NCBI RefSeq assembly: GCF_042676045.1
Contig: NZ_JBHTJV010000009.1
Span: 124,001 to 188,000, forward strand
Length of the DNA: 64,000 bases
Direction of reading: 5' to 3'
DNA from: Pseudahrensia aquimaris
GTDB lineage: Bacteria; Pseudomonadota; Alphaproteobacteria; Rhizobiales; Rhizobiaceae
Part shown: in pieces, positions 1 to 8,756 of the stretch
Position numbering within the stretch: position 1 is the stretch's first letter
Layout of the letters: every line of letters begins with the position of its first letter
Notes under the pieces: model-generated
Databases searched by the model: none
The model's input: only the letters and a program-made list of their open reading frames with translations
What the model was told of the DNA's origin: nothing
Position numbers and translations under genes: made by a program

Positions 1-463
1 AAGCATCCGGCTCACGAACAATGGCCCGACCAATCGCAACACGTTGACGCTGGCCGCCAGAAAGTTGTCCGGGGCGGCGGTCAATATAGTCGGCCAGGTT
101 CAAAACCTCAGCAGCGGCATTCACCTTCTGATCAATCTCGTTTTGGCTCAAGCCTGCCATCTTCAACGGAAACGCGATGTTCTTGCGCACCGACATATGC
201 GGATAGAGCGCATAGGACTGGAACACCATCGCTAGGCCACGCTTGGCGGGAGGAATGTTGGTGGCATCGTTGCCGTTGATAGCGATGTTCCCGCTCGTCA
301 CATCTTCCAGTCCTGCAATCAGGCGCAAAAGCGTGGACTTGCCGCAGCCCGATGGTCCAACGAAGACAACGAATTCGCCGTCGTCGATTTCAAGATCAAG
401 CGGCGGAATGACGTTGGTGGTGCCAAAGTTTTTCGTGACCTGTGAGAGAGTTATTCTTCCCAT
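1..463 (-). CDS. sugar/polyol ABC transporter ATP-binding protein (C-terminus outside window)
   Basis: This is the cytoplasmic ATPase of a carbohydrate importer of the MalK/UgpC/SmoK type. The 154 residues present carry Walker A GPSGCGKST (about 36-44), the Q-loop glutamine in MVFQSYALYPHM (about 82) and the signature LSGGQRQR (about 134). The Walker B, H-loop and regulatory C-terminal domain lie beyond position 1. The ATG at 461-463 follows the upstream permease stop by 8 bases, with a weak AGGTG Shine-Dalgarno. It is the last visible gene of the operon binding protein - permease - permease - ATPase, so it should energise import of the polyol or sugar bound by the protein at 2294-3619. The neighbouring sugar kinase fits sorbitol, mannitol or fructose, but substrate is inference. 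Confidence 0.93.
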   Translation of the reverse strand, partial: MGRITLSQVTKNFGTTNVIPPLDLEIDDGEFVVFVGPSGCGKSTLLRLIAGLEDVTSGNIAINGNDATNIPPAKRGLAMVFQSYALYPHMSVRKNIAFPLKMAGLSQNEIDQKVNAAAEVLNLADYIDRRPGQLSGGQRQRVAIGRAIVREPDA

Positions 464-471
464 AATTACAC

Positions 472-1302
472 CTATTTAACTGCGCCAAACGTCAGGCCGC
501 GTACAAGTTGCTTTTGGCTGAACCAGCCCAAAATAAGGATCGGCGCGATGGCCATTGTCGAAGCTGCTGATAGCTTGGCATAGAACAAGCCTTCGGGGCT
601 GGAATAGCTGGCGATGAACGCGGTCAACGGTGCCGCTTTTGCAGCCGTTAGATTGAGCGTCCAGAAGGCTTCATTCCAAGCCAGAATGAAGTTCAACAGC
701 AAGGTGGACGCGATGCCGGGTATGGCCATTGGCGTTAGCACGTAGATAATTTCAGACCGCAGGCTCGCTCCGTCCATTCGCGCAGCTTCCAGAATATCGA
801 CAGGAATTTCGCGGAAATACGTGTAAAGCATCCACACGATGATCGGCAGGTTGATGAGCATAATAATGATCGTCAGGCCGAGCACTGAATCCAACAGTCC
901 AAGTTCGATGAAAATCAGGTAAATTGGATAGAGCACACCAACCGCGGGCAGCATCTTGGTGGAAAGCATCCAAAGCAGAATGTCTTTGGTACGTTTTGAT
1001 GGAACAAACGCCATCGACCAAGCCGCCGGAATGGCAATAATCACGCCCAGCAGCGTAGAACCACCTGCGATGAATATCGAATTCCAAAGGAAGCGAGCAT
1101 AGTTTGAACGCTCCATTACCACGCCGTAGTTTTCAGTGGTCCAATCGAAGAACATGAAAACAGGTGGATAGGAAATCGCCTGGGCTTCAGTTTTGAAGCT
1201 GGTAAGAATCGTCCATAGAATGGGAAAGAAAATCAGGAACCCGATGGTCCAAGCGGCCACCGTATATCCGATTTTGCGTTTTGTTGTGATTGCGCGAGCC
1301 AT
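472..1302 (-). CDS. carbohydrate ABC transporter permease, MalG/SmoG type
   Basis: Inner-membrane permease of the binding-protein-dependent sugar importer, 276 aa with about six hydrophobic segments. The cytoplasmic EAA loop that contacts the ATPase is visible as DILEAARMDGASL about two thirds along. I place the start at 1302 (MARAITTKRK) rather than at an in-frame codon 36 bases upstream. It has GGAG about 8 bases ahead, and the longer start would overlap the previous gene. The C-terminal LTFGAVK ending is typical of MalG-family permeases. It sits 13 bases downstream of the MalF-type gene and 8 bases before the ATPase start, so it is a clear operon member. Sorbitol/mannitol specificity is only suggested by the neighbouring binding protein and kinase. 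Confidence 0.92.
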   Translation of the reverse strand: MARAITTKRKIGYTVAAWTIGFLIFFPILWTILTSFKTEAQAISYPPVFMFFDWTTENYGVVMERSNYARFLWNSIFIAGGSTLLGVIIAIPAAWSMAFVPSKRTKDILLWMLSTKMLPAVGVLYPIYLIFIELGLLDSVLGLTIIIMLINLPIIVWMLYTYFREIPVDILEAARMDGASLRSEIIYVLTPMAIPGIASTLLLNFILAWNEAFWTLNLTAAKAAPLTAFIASYSSPEGLFYAKLSAASTMAIAPILILGWFSQKQLVRGLTFGAVK

Positions 1303-1315
1303 GTCTAGTTTCTCC

Positions 1316-2182
1316 TCACGCGTCCAGGTTCTTGCCAACGATGCGCATCAAGAAGATGGCAACGATGTTGGCGAGGATCACGGCATAGATACCGCCAGCT
1401 GATCCCAACCCGATGTTCTGGCTTTCCAGCACGCGCTGGAAGATCAGATATGAAAGTGTCTTGGTGCCAAACGCACCACCGGTGGTGACGAAGATTTCCG
1501 CAAAGATCGCCAGAAGGAAAATCGTCTGGATCAAAATGACGATTGTGATCGCGCGGCCCAGATGCGGCAAAATGATATAGAAAAAGCGCTGCAACGGCTT
1601 TGCGCCATCCATTTCGGAGGCCTCCAACTGTTCACCGTCCAGCGACTGCACGGCGGTCAGCAAAATGAGCGTTGCAAAGGGCAGCCATTGCCAGGAGACG
1701 ATCAAAATAATGGATTCGATTGACGCCTGCGATAGCCACTCCACTGGCGTTGCACCAAACGCTCGCCACAAATGAGCGAAGAGACCGTTGGAGGAATCCA
1801 TGAACATGTTCTTCCACACAAGCGCTGAGACGGTCGGCATGACGAAGAAGGGTGCAATGACGAGAATACGAACAACGCCCTGCCCCCAAATAGGTTGATC
1901 AAGCAGCAGGGCAAAAAGGATGCCAAGCACGACCGTTATGATGAGCACACTGCCCACGATAATGAGCGTGGTTTGCACGCTAGGCCAAAACGAACTGGAA
2001 CTTACAAAGCGAACGTAGTTGTCAAAGCCAACCCAGCCCTGATCTCCACCTCGAAGGGGCAGATATTTTCTGAACGAGAACCATAGGGTCATCGTGAGAG
2101 GGACAAGCATCCAGCCAAGCAGCAAGATGACTGCCGGAGCCAGCATGAAACGGGCCGCGGATCTGGTGTTCTGAGTTGCCAT
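1316..2182 (-). CDS. carbohydrate ABC transporter permease, MalF/SmoF type
   Basis: Inner-membrane permease, 288 aa, the second transmembrane subunit of the sugar importer. It starts MATQNTRSAARFMLAPAVIL, with the first membrane helix at about residues 12-35 and an EAA-like loop around LEASEMDGAKPLQRF. The ATG at 2180-2182 is preferred over a GTG nine bases upstream because a perfect GGAGG lies 8 bases before it. It is separated from the binding-protein gene by about 110 bases that contain a hairpin with a U-rich tail. This is a usual arrangement for making more binding protein than permease. Family and operon position are clear; substrate is inferred. Confidence 0.92.
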   Translation of the reverse strand: MATQNTRSAARFMLAPAVILLLGWMLVPLTMTLWFSFRKYLPLRGGDQGWVGFDNYVRFVSSSSFWPSVQTTLIIVGSVLIITVVLGILFALLLDQPIWGQGVVRILVIAPFFVMPTVSALVWKNMFMDSSNGLFAHLWRAFGATPVEWLSQASIESIILIVSWQWLPFATLILLTAVQSLDGEQLEASEMDGAKPLQRFFYIILPHLGRAITIVILIQTIFLLAIFAEIFVTTGGAFGTKTLSYLIFQRVLESQNIGLGSAGGIYAVILANIVAIFLMRIVGKNLDA

Positions 2183-2252
2183 GAGATCCACCTCCCCAGT
2201 GAACGGAATAGCCGTTTGAACTCATTCGATCATATTATGCATAGAAAGCAAA

Positions 2253-2275
2253 AGGGCCGCGATTTCCGCGGCCCT
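2253..2275 (-). terminator. intrinsic terminator/attenuator between binding-protein and permease genes
   Basis: AGGGCCGCG (2253-2261) pairs with CGCGGCCCT (2267-2275) around a five-base loop. On the minus strand it is followed by TTTTGCTTT. It lies 19 bases after the binding-protein stop and before the permease gene, with no obvious new promoter, so it probably causes partial termination. Confidence 0.8.
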
Positions 2276-2293
2276 CTGCGTGTCTCGAAGTGC

Positions 2294-3619
2294 TTACTTG
2301 TAGCCAGCAGCTTCCATAGCATCGTTGGTGATGGCCTGCGCCTTCGCCAATGCTTCTTCGATCGTTTGCTGACCAGCATAGGCTGCAGAGAACTCTTGGC
2401 TCACTTCAGTCGCAATGCCTGCAAACTCAGGAATAGCCGCAAACTGAATACCCACATATGGGCTCGGCTTGACGGTTGAGTTGTTTGGATCGGCCGACAG
2501 GATTGAATCCAACGTCATCTGAGCGAACGGAACCTCTTTGTAATTTGGGTTCTCGTACAGCGATGTGCGCGCGCCCGGAGGAACGTTAGCCCAGCCTTCT
2601 TTTTCAGCAACGAGCTCAATGTAGCCGGTGCCGGTTGCCCATTCGATGAACTCCTTGGCAGCAGCTTCTTTTTGCGTACCGGCAGGAATTGCCAGTGCCC
2701 AAGCCCAGAGCCAGTTCGAACGCTTGCCAAGACCTGTATCAGGCGCGAGAGCAAAGCCAACTTTGTCAGCAACGGTCGAGTCGTTCGGGTTGGTCACAAA
2801 AGACGCAGCAACAGTGGCATCAATCCACATGCCGCATTTGCCTTGCTGGAAGAGCGACAGGTTTTCGTTGAAGCCGTTGGTGGCGTAACCGGCGGGGCCG
2901 GATGCATCCATCATGGTTTTGTAAGCTGTAAGCGTGTTTTTCCACTCTTCAGTGTCGAACTGCGCATTCCAGTTTTCGTCAAACCAGCGGGCGCCAAACG
3001 AGTTGGACATGGCCGTGATGAAAGCACCTCCCTCACCCCAACCGGCTTTACCGCGAAGGCAAATGCCGTTGATGTCGTTGTCGCGGTCCGTCATCGCAGC
3101 AGCAGCTTTGGCAATGAAATCCCAGGTCGGAGCCTTTGGCATTTCCATGCCGGCTTTTTCCATGAGATCGGTGCGATACATAATCATCGACGATTCGCCG
3201 TAGAACGGAGCCGCGTAAAGCGTGCCGTCATGGGAAAGACCGCCACGCATAGCTGGCAGAATGTCATCGACATTGTATTCAGCAGAAAGGTCGTTCAGCG
3301 GAACGAGCCAGCCGTTTTTACCCCAGATTGGCGTCTCGTACATGCCGATTGTCATGATATCGAAAGCACCACCCTTGGTCGTGATGTCTGTCGTTACGCG
3401 CTGGCGCAGCACGTTTTCTTCCAACGTAACCCACTCAACCTTATGGCCGGTTTTTGCGGTGAAATCGTCGGTGTATTTCTGCATACGGATCATGTCACCG
3501 TTGTTCACGGTGGCAATCGTAAGCGTCTTGCTGTGGCTACCGGCAAGTGCAACCGATGTCGTGAGCGACACGGTGGCGGCTGCAAGCAGGCCGAGTCCAA
3601 GTGTTTTGATGGATTTCAT
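2294..3619 (-). CDS. periplasmic sugar/polyol-binding protein of ABC transporter
   Basis: Extracellular solute-binding protein family 1, 441 aa, which captures a sugar or polyol in the periplasm and delivers it to the permeases at 472-2182. A Sec signal peptide is visible (MKSIKTLGLGLLAAATVSLT, cleavage near VALAGSHS). It is followed by the typical start of the mature domain, KTLTIATVNNGDMIRMQKY, which resembles sorbitol/mannitol-binding SmoE proteins. The start at 3619 has GGGAGG 8-9 bases ahead; the open frame continues 58 codons upstream but without signal-peptide character. It is the first gene of the operon and is followed by a partial terminator. The gene opposite is a sugar kinase, consistent with polyol or ketose use. 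The exact substrate cannot be read from sequence. Confidence 0.9.
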   Translation of the reverse strand: MKSIKTLGLGLLAAATVSLTTSVALAGSHSKTLTIATVNNGDMIRMQKYTDDFTAKTGHKVEWVTLEENVLRQRVTTDITTKGGAFDIMTIGMYETPIWGKNGWLVPLNDLSAEYNVDDILPAMRGGLSHDGTLYAAPFYGESSMIMYRTDLMEKAGMEMPKAPTWDFIAKAAAAMTDRDNDINGICLRGKAGWGEGGAFITAMSNSFGARWFDENWNAQFDTEEWKNTLTAYKTMMDASGPAGYATNGFNENLSLFQQGKCGMWIDATVAASFVTNPNDSTVADKVGFALAPDTGLGKRSNWLWAWALAIPAGTQKEAAAKEFIEWATGTGYIELVAEKEGWANVPPGARTSLYENPNYKEVPFAQMTLDSILSADPNNSTVKPSPYVGIQFAAIPEFAGIATEVSQEFSAAYAGQQTIEEALAKAQAITNDAMEAAGYK

Positions 3620-3959
3620 CAGAAATTCCTCCCTTAGTGATAAAAGTGCTGAAACCTTACACACGCACAGCGTATCGGAAATCAGCAGCGAATTGCCATT
3701 CCAAATCGTGACCGCCCAGACAAAAGACGCGGATGGCCGACCGATCTGAATTTCAATCGGTTTAAATTTTGCGCAAGTAGCGGTAGGAGTCAATACAAGT
3801 GCAGCGTTTAAGTCGATATTTTTCTGATATCTTTGGAAAAGTCTACAAAGGTTCGGCTTGGCTGCACAGTGCCATTGCGGGTTTGCTGTCGCAGGTGTTG
3901 AGCAGTAACACTGGCATCCTCGCGCCCTGCGCAGGCTGGCTCATCATCGGGAGTTTGAA
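3620..3959. promoter_or_regulatory. divergent control region with an ACCGAT inverted repeat
   Basis: This 340-base gap between the binding-protein gene and the sugar kinase holds no convincing gene. Its clearest structure is an inverted repeat ACCGAT (3740-3745) - 10 bases - ATCGGT (3756-3761). The spacing suits a dimeric repressor such as a LacI- or DeoR-type sugar regulator. An AT-rich stretch follows. No regulator gene is visible nearby, so the operator reading is inference. Confidence 0.4.
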
Positions 3960-4895
3960 ATGATACTGTGTTGCGGCGAAGCGCTGATTGATATGCTGCC
4001 CGATGTGAATGGCAAAGGTGAGCATGTGTTACGACCAGTGACTGGCGGTTCGGTTTTCAACACCGCCATCGCTTTAGGGCGCTTGGAAGAAACTACAGGT
4101 TTCTTCTCCGGTGTTTCCAACGATGGTTTTGGACGCAAGCTGATTGCCGATCTTGAAGATTCCTCCGTCGATCACTCTCTTTGCCTCCGCAGTGACCGCC
4201 CGACAACACTCGCCGTTGTCGATCTGAGTGATGGCAACGCCACCTACACTTTTTACGACGAAGGCTCCGCTGGCCGCGAAATCTTGCCCTCTGATATGCC
4301 TGCCGTCCCGGGAAACGTTTCAACGTTGTTGTTTGGCGGTATTTCGCTGATTCCCGAACCTTGCGGTAGCGCTTATGAAAGCCTTCTCATAGAAAATTCC
4401 GCAAACCACCTCACCTATATTGATCCCAACATCCGCCCCAACTTCATTGACGATGAAGACAAGCACCGCACCCGCATTCGTCGCATGATTGAACACAGCG
4501 ATATCGTCAAAGTCTCCGACGAAGACCTAAGCTGGATCGAGCCGAATATGGACTTCAACGCAACGGCACAGAAATGGTTGGGCCACGGCACGTCGATCAT
4601 CTTGATCAGCCGGGGCGGCGATGGGTCGGAAGCCCATTTCAAGGGCGGTGTCGTGAAAGCACCGGCGGAGAAAATCACCGTCGCAGACACGGTAGGTGCC
4701 GGCGATACATTCAGCGCGGGCTTCCTCTCTTCGCTGAATGGCCAAATCGGCTTGGGTAAACAAGCCCTGGCGTCCTTGGATGAAACAGTCCTTCAACGTG
4801 CCCTTGCCTATGCCAACAAAGCCGCAGCCATCACAGCTTCCCGCGTTGGAGCAAACCCGCCAAGGCTGAACGAGATGTCCGGCGACGTTGCCTAA
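3960..4895 (+). CDS. PfkB-family sugar kinase, probable fructokinase
   Basis: Cytoplasmic ATP-dependent sugar kinase of the ribokinase/PfkB fold, 311 aa, the usual size. The N-terminal PfkB signature region reads GGSVFNTAIALGRL (about 30-43). The C-terminal signature, with the catalytic aspartate, is VADTVGAGDTFSAGF (about 240-254). The start MILCCGEALIDMLP is typical of fructokinases. It is divergent from the polyol ABC transporter, so a likely route is uptake of mannitol or sorbitol, oxidation to fructose elsewhere and phosphorylation here; no polyol dehydrogenase is present in this window. Its stop is 3 bases from the convergent stop of the next gene. A related ketose or nucleoside kinase is possible. 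Confidence 0.85.
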   Translation: MILCCGEALIDMLPDVNGKGEHVLRPVTGGSVFNTAIALGRLEETTGFFSGVSNDGFGRKLIADLEDSSVDHSLCLRSDRPTTLAVVDLSDGNATYTFYDEGSAGREILPSDMPAVPGNVSTLLFGGISLIPEPCGSAYESLLIENSANHLTYIDPNIRPNFIDDEDKHRTRIRRMIEHSDIVKVSDEDLSWIEPNMDFNATAQKWLGHGTSIILISRGGDGSEAHFKGGVVKAPAEKITVADTVGAGDTFSAGFLSSLNGQIGLGKQALASLDETVLQRALAYANKAAAITASRVGANPPRLNEMSGDVA

Positions 4896-4898
4896 CAC

Positions 4899-6008
4899 TT
4901 ACTGTTGACGACCGAACCATTTCGCATACAGCTGGCCATATTGGCCATTTTCCCGCAACCGCAAGATGGTTCGGTTTATGTCCTCGCGAAGAGCGCTGCC
5001 GCGTGGCAACACAACTCCGTATTCATCATTGTTGAACGTCGCTCCAACCAAACGAACATTACCGCGTCCCGCTCGCTGCGCATAATATTGCAGCACCGGC
5101 GCATCGTGAACGACCGCCTCAACCTGCCCATCGCGCAGTGCAGCATAAGCCTCTTCAATGCGCTCCACGCGCACAAGATCGGCCTCCTGCCCCCGACGCT
5201 CCAGAAAACGAGCGCTCGTACTTTTATCGATCACCGCAACAGGGCGACCAAACAAGTCATCCGGCCCAGAAATCGAACCGCGCAATTCCTGCACGGTAAC
5301 CGTACTCGTCACCACAGCGGTGAAATAGGCGAACATGAAATAGCCAAAGATCATCCAGAACAGCGCAAACAATTTGCCCCGCACTCCCGAAGGCGCCTTA
5401 TCGCCATACCCCACCGTCGTGATGGTAACGATCGCCCACCAAAACGCATCCCACACGCCATGAGGATAATGCGGCGAAAATTGGGGGTTGGTCTTACGTT
5501 CCAAAAACCAAGTGATGTGGGAGACCACCAAAACGGATGCAAGAAAGACAATCGCCGCGATCAAAAAACCCTTTGACCAAAACAAGTCCCGCACCGCGGC
5601 CCAAATCTGTATGCCATCTCCACCATCACCGCTCGCCACCATAACGCGCAGGCCAGAACGAAAATAGGAATGGGAAAAATCAAATTCCGCTTCCCGCTCA
5701 GCCGTAATTGAAACGGCGGCAATCGCCAGATCCGCATCGCCCTTGCGCACCCCGTCAAACAGTTCGCCCAATGTTGGCACGAAAACGTAGCTCGATTGCC
5801 AGCCGTTTTGTTCTGCAATCAAGTCCCACAATTCAATGGAAAATCCCTGCGGGTTTTCTGCGTCATCAGTGACAAAGGGCTCGATAGGCTTGATAGCAAC
5901 TTTCAGCAGTCCGGGCTGAGTGCTGGATTGAGCAAAGGCTGAAAACGAGCCGAAAAACGCGACCGCCAGCATCAGTAAAATTCGAACGGCCAATACGTTT
6001 CCCGTCAC
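4899..6008 (-). CDS. GluR0-like ligand-gated potassium channel (prokaryotic ionotropic glutamate receptor)
   Basis: The 369-aa protein has the layout of prokaryotic glutamate receptor channels. There is a signal peptide (1-26), then the first half of a periplasmic amino-acid-binding domain (about 34-125). Next come membrane helix M1 (about 147-168), a pore loop ending in the K+ filter TVGYGD (198-203), M2 (about 212-237), and finally the second half of the binding domain (about 250-369). Residues typical of amino-acid ligands are present: Thr102 and Arg105 in SITAERE (alpha-carboxylate) and Asp302 in VVHDAP (alpha-amino). It probably opens a K+ pore on binding an amino acid in the periplasm. 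The start is GTG at 6008 with AGGGG about 8 bases ahead. It is divergent from kynU by 113 bases and has no operon partner. Confidence 0.88.
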   Translation of the reverse strand: MTGNVLAVRILLMLAVAFFGSFSAFAQSSTQPGLLKVAIKPIEPFVTDDAENPQGFSIELWDLIAEQNGWQSSYVFVPTLGELFDGVRKGDADLAIAAVSITAEREAEFDFSHSYFRSGLRVMVASGDGGDGIQIWAAVRDLFWSKGFLIAAIVFLASVLVVSHITWFLERKTNPQFSPHYPHGVWDAFWWAIVTITTVGYGDKAPSGVRGKLFALFWMIFGYFMFAYFTAVVTSTVTVQELRGSISGPDDLFGRPVAVIDKSTSARFLERRGQEADLVRVERIEEAYAALRDGQVEAVVHDAPVLQYYAQRAGRGNVRLVGATFNNDEYGVVLPRGSALREDINRTILRLRENGQYGQLYAKWFGRQQ

Positions 6009-6121
6009 AACAAGCCCCTGAAATTTTACCTTCGCAATCCAAAAATGAGCCTAGCAGACTTTTTACAGGCGACGATATAGGGTCCGCTCAACTGGAAAAA
6101 TACGACATTAAGGCTCGCAAA

Positions 6122-7318
6122 ATGGCTCCAACTGACATTTGCAGAAAAGACAGCTTCTTCCTGCCTGAAGGAATGATCTATCTCGACGGAAACTCACTCG
6201 GCCCCTTGCCAAAAGCCGTATCCAAAAGAGTTGCCAACACCATTGAGGAGCAATGGGGAAAATCGCTGATCGGTGGCTGGAACTCGTGCGGATGGATGGA
6301 TCAACCCTCAACACTGGGAGATCGCGTCGGCAGACTGATCGGCGCGCCGGAAGGATCAACTGTGATGGGCGATACTTTGTCCATCAAAGTCTACCAAGCC
6401 GTCGCCTCAGCACTTGACATGCGGCCCCAGCGGAAGGTCATTCTTTCCGACACGGGCAATTTCCCCACCGATCTCTACATGGCCAAAGGGTTGATCGACA
6501 GCCTCGACCAGGACCACGAATTACGAGTTGTGGAACCGGACGCAATCGCCGAGGCAATCGATGAAACGGTGGCCATCGTCATGCTAACCCATGTCGATTA
6601 CCGCACAGGACGAATGCACGATATGGGAGCAATCACCAAAGCCGCCCATGCGGCTGGGGCGGTGATGATTTGGGATCTTGCTCACAGCGCAGGTGCCGTT
6701 CCCGTCGATCTTGCCGGATGTGCGTGCGAGTTTGCCGTTGGGTGTACCTACAAATACCTCAACGGCGGCCCCGGCGCTCCCGCCTTCATCTATGCGCGGC
6801 CCGATATTGCCCCCACTCTACGCCCCGCCTTGGCAGGCTGGCTCGGACACGATGCGCCCTTCGCCTTTGATCTGGACTACCGCCCTGCTCCCGGAATTGA
6901 CCGGATGCGCGTCGGCACACCACCGGTCTTGCAGATGGCTTCGCTGGAAGCCGCGATGGACGTATGGGACGGGGTGAACATGGATAATCTGCGCGCCGCC
7001 TCCATCGAATTGTCAGAAACCTTTATCGCGGAAGTCGAGCGCCGTTGCCCGCACCTCACCCTTGAAAGTCCGCGCGAACCAAGCCTTCGCGGCTCGCAAG
7101 TCTCGTTTTCGTTCCAGCACGGGTATGCCGCCATGCAGGCCGTGATAGCACGTGGCGTGATTGGCGATTTCCGGGCGCCCAACATAATGCGCTTCGGCTT
7201 CACGCCGCTCTATATCGACAAGCAGGACGTTCTAAAGGCCGTGGCGATCATTGAAGACGTCATGTCAAACCGTCTTTGGGACGATCCCAAATATCAAAAG
7301 AAAGGGCGCGTCACTTGA
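6122..7318 (+). CDS. kynU: kynureninase
   Basis: PLP enzyme that hydrolyses kynurenine (or 3-hydroxykynurenine) to anthranilate (or 3-hydroxyanthranilate) and alanine, in tryptophan breakdown. At 398 aa it is of normal length. Family marks are FPTD (114-117), the cofactor-binding WDLAHSAG with Asp185 and His188, and the Schiff-base lysine Lys211 in GCTYKYLNGGPG. An AAGG Shine-Dalgarno lies 8 bases before the ATG. Tryptophan 2,3-dioxygenase and kynurenine formamidase are not in the window, so this gene must work with partners elsewhere. It is followed on the same strand by the homogentisate genes, making a small aromatic amino acid catabolic block. Confidence 0.95.
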   Translation: MAPTDICRKDSFFLPEGMIYLDGNSLGPLPKAVSKRVANTIEEQWGKSLIGGWNSCGWMDQPSTLGDRVGRLIGAPEGSTVMGDTLSIKVYQAVASALDMRPQRKVILSDTGNFPTDLYMAKGLIDSLDQDHELRVVEPDAIAEAIDETVAIVMLTHVDYRTGRMHDMGAITKAAHAAGAVMIWDLAHSAGAVPVDLAGCACEFAVGCTYKYLNGGPGAPAFIYARPDIAPTLRPALAGWLGHDAPFAFDLDYRPAPGIDRMRVGTPPVLQMASLEAAMDVWDGVNMDNLRAASIELSETFIAEVERRCPHLTLESPREPSLRGSQVSFSFQHGYAAMQAVIARGVIGDFRAPNIMRFGFTPLYIDKQDVLKAVAIIEDVMSNRLWDDPKYQKKGRVT

Positions 7319-7391
7319 GGGTTTTGCCGTGTTGTGAGTCGGTCACTCAAGCCTTAATCTGAAACCAGATGCTCAAACCAGCGAGGCGACC

Positions 7392-8747
7392 ATGAACACC
7401 CATGTCCAGCGCGACCAGATGATCCAAGCCCCGTCCCTGCCCGGCCCCCATGAAGGCTATATGCCGGGCTTCGGAAACGACTATGAGACGGAAGCCCTGC
7501 CCGGCGCACTGCCGCAGGGCATGAACAGCCCGCAAAAGTGCAACTACGGCCTCTACGGCGAGCAATTGAGTGGCACGGCGTTTACAGATGTGCGCCCCGA
7601 GCGGACATGGTGCTACCGCATCCGTCCATCGGTGAAGCATTCACACCGATATGAGAAAATCAGTCTGCCCTTCTGGAAATCTGCACCACATATTCCCCAA
7701 GACGTCACCAGTCTGGGTCAATACCGTTGGGATCCGCTTCCCCATACCGAGGAAAAGCTCACCTGGCTGACGGGAATGCGCACCATGACCACCGCGGGCG
7801 ACGTGAACACGCAGATCGGCATGGCCGCTCACGTCTATCTGGTCACGCAGAGCATGGAAGACGCCTATTTCTACAGCGCTGACAGCGAACTGCTGGTTGT
7901 GCCGCAAGAAGGCCGCCTACGCTTTTGCACCGAGCTAGGAATCATTGATCTGGAACCGAAGGAAATCGCCATCATTCCGCGCGGCCTCGTCTACCGTGTT
8001 GAAGTGTTGGAAGCCCCCTGCCGCGGTTTCGTTTGCGAAAACTACGGACAGAAATTCGAACTTCCGGGCCGCGGCCCCATCGGCGCAAACTGCATGGCCA
8101 ATCCGCGCGACTTCAAAGCACCCGTCGCCGCCTTCGAAGACCGCGAAACGCCGTCAACGGTCACTATCAAATGGTGCGGCCAATTCCATGAAACCAAAAT
8201 CGGCCATTCCCCGCTGGACGTCGTCGCATGGCACGGCAATTACGCACCCGTGAAATACGATCTGCGCAGCTATTGCCCCGTCGGCGCGGTCCTGTTCGAC
8301 CATCCAGACCCGTCGATCTTCACCGTGCTCACAGCACCATCGGGCCAACCCGGCACGGCCAATATCGATTTCGTGCTGTTCCGCGAACGCTGGATGGTGG
8401 CGGAAAATACATTCCGCCCGCCGTGGTATCACAAAAACATCATGTCGGAATTGATGGGCAACATTTACGGCCAGTACGATGCCAAGCCCAAAGGCTTCAT
8501 TCCCGGCGGCATTTCGCTCCACAACATGATGCTGCCCCACGGACCCGACAAAACCGCTTTCGAGGGCGCAAGCAATGCGGAGTTGAAGGCGGAAAAACTC
8601 GACAACACCATGTCCTTCATGTTCGAGACCCGCTTCCCCCAACACCTGACCGAATTCGCCGGCAAGGAAGCCCCGCTGCAAGACGACTACATCGATTGCT
8701 GGGAAAGCCTAGAGAAGAAGTTCGACGGCACATCGGGCAAAAAGTAG
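7392..8747 (+). CDS. hmgA: homogentisate 1,2-dioxygenase
   Basis: Non-haem Fe(II) ring-cleaving dioxygenase that converts homogentisate to maleylacetoacetate, the central step of tyrosine and phenylalanine breakdown. At 451 aa it has the usual length. Iron ligands are recognisable: His347 and Glu353 in RPPWYHKNIMSELMG and a later His in LPHGPD (383). The conserved HSPLDVVAWHGNYAP segment (272-286) is also present. It lies 73 bases after kynU and 9 bases before fahA, which performs the last step. Maleylacetoacetate isomerase, which should act in between, is not found in the window. Confidence 0.97.
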   Translation: MNTHVQRDQMIQAPSLPGPHEGYMPGFGNDYETEALPGALPQGMNSPQKCNYGLYGEQLSGTAFTDVRPERTWCYRIRPSVKHSHRYEKISLPFWKSAPHIPQDVTSLGQYRWDPLPHTEEKLTWLTGMRTMTTAGDVNTQIGMAAHVYLVTQSMEDAYFYSADSELLVVPQEGRLRFCTELGIIDLEPKEIAIIPRGLVYRVEVLEAPCRGFVCENYGQKFELPGRGPIGANCMANPRDFKAPVAAFEDRETPSTVTIKWCGQFHETKIGHSPLDVVAWHGNYAPVKYDLRSYCPVGAVLFDHPDPSIFTVLTAPSGQPGTANIDFVLFRERWMVAENTFRPPWYHKNIMSELMGNIYGQYDAKPKGFIPGGISLHNMMLPHGPDKTAFEGASNAELKAEKLDNTMSFMFETRFPQHLTEFAGKEAPLQDDYIDCWESLEKKFDGTSGKK

Positions 8748-8756
8748 ATTGCAAAC

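Noticed and set aside
2672..3637. 321-codon plus-strand open frame opposite the sugar-binding protein
   Set aside because: It is antisense to a gene with clear signal peptide, ribosome site and family features; the reading has no recognisable domain.
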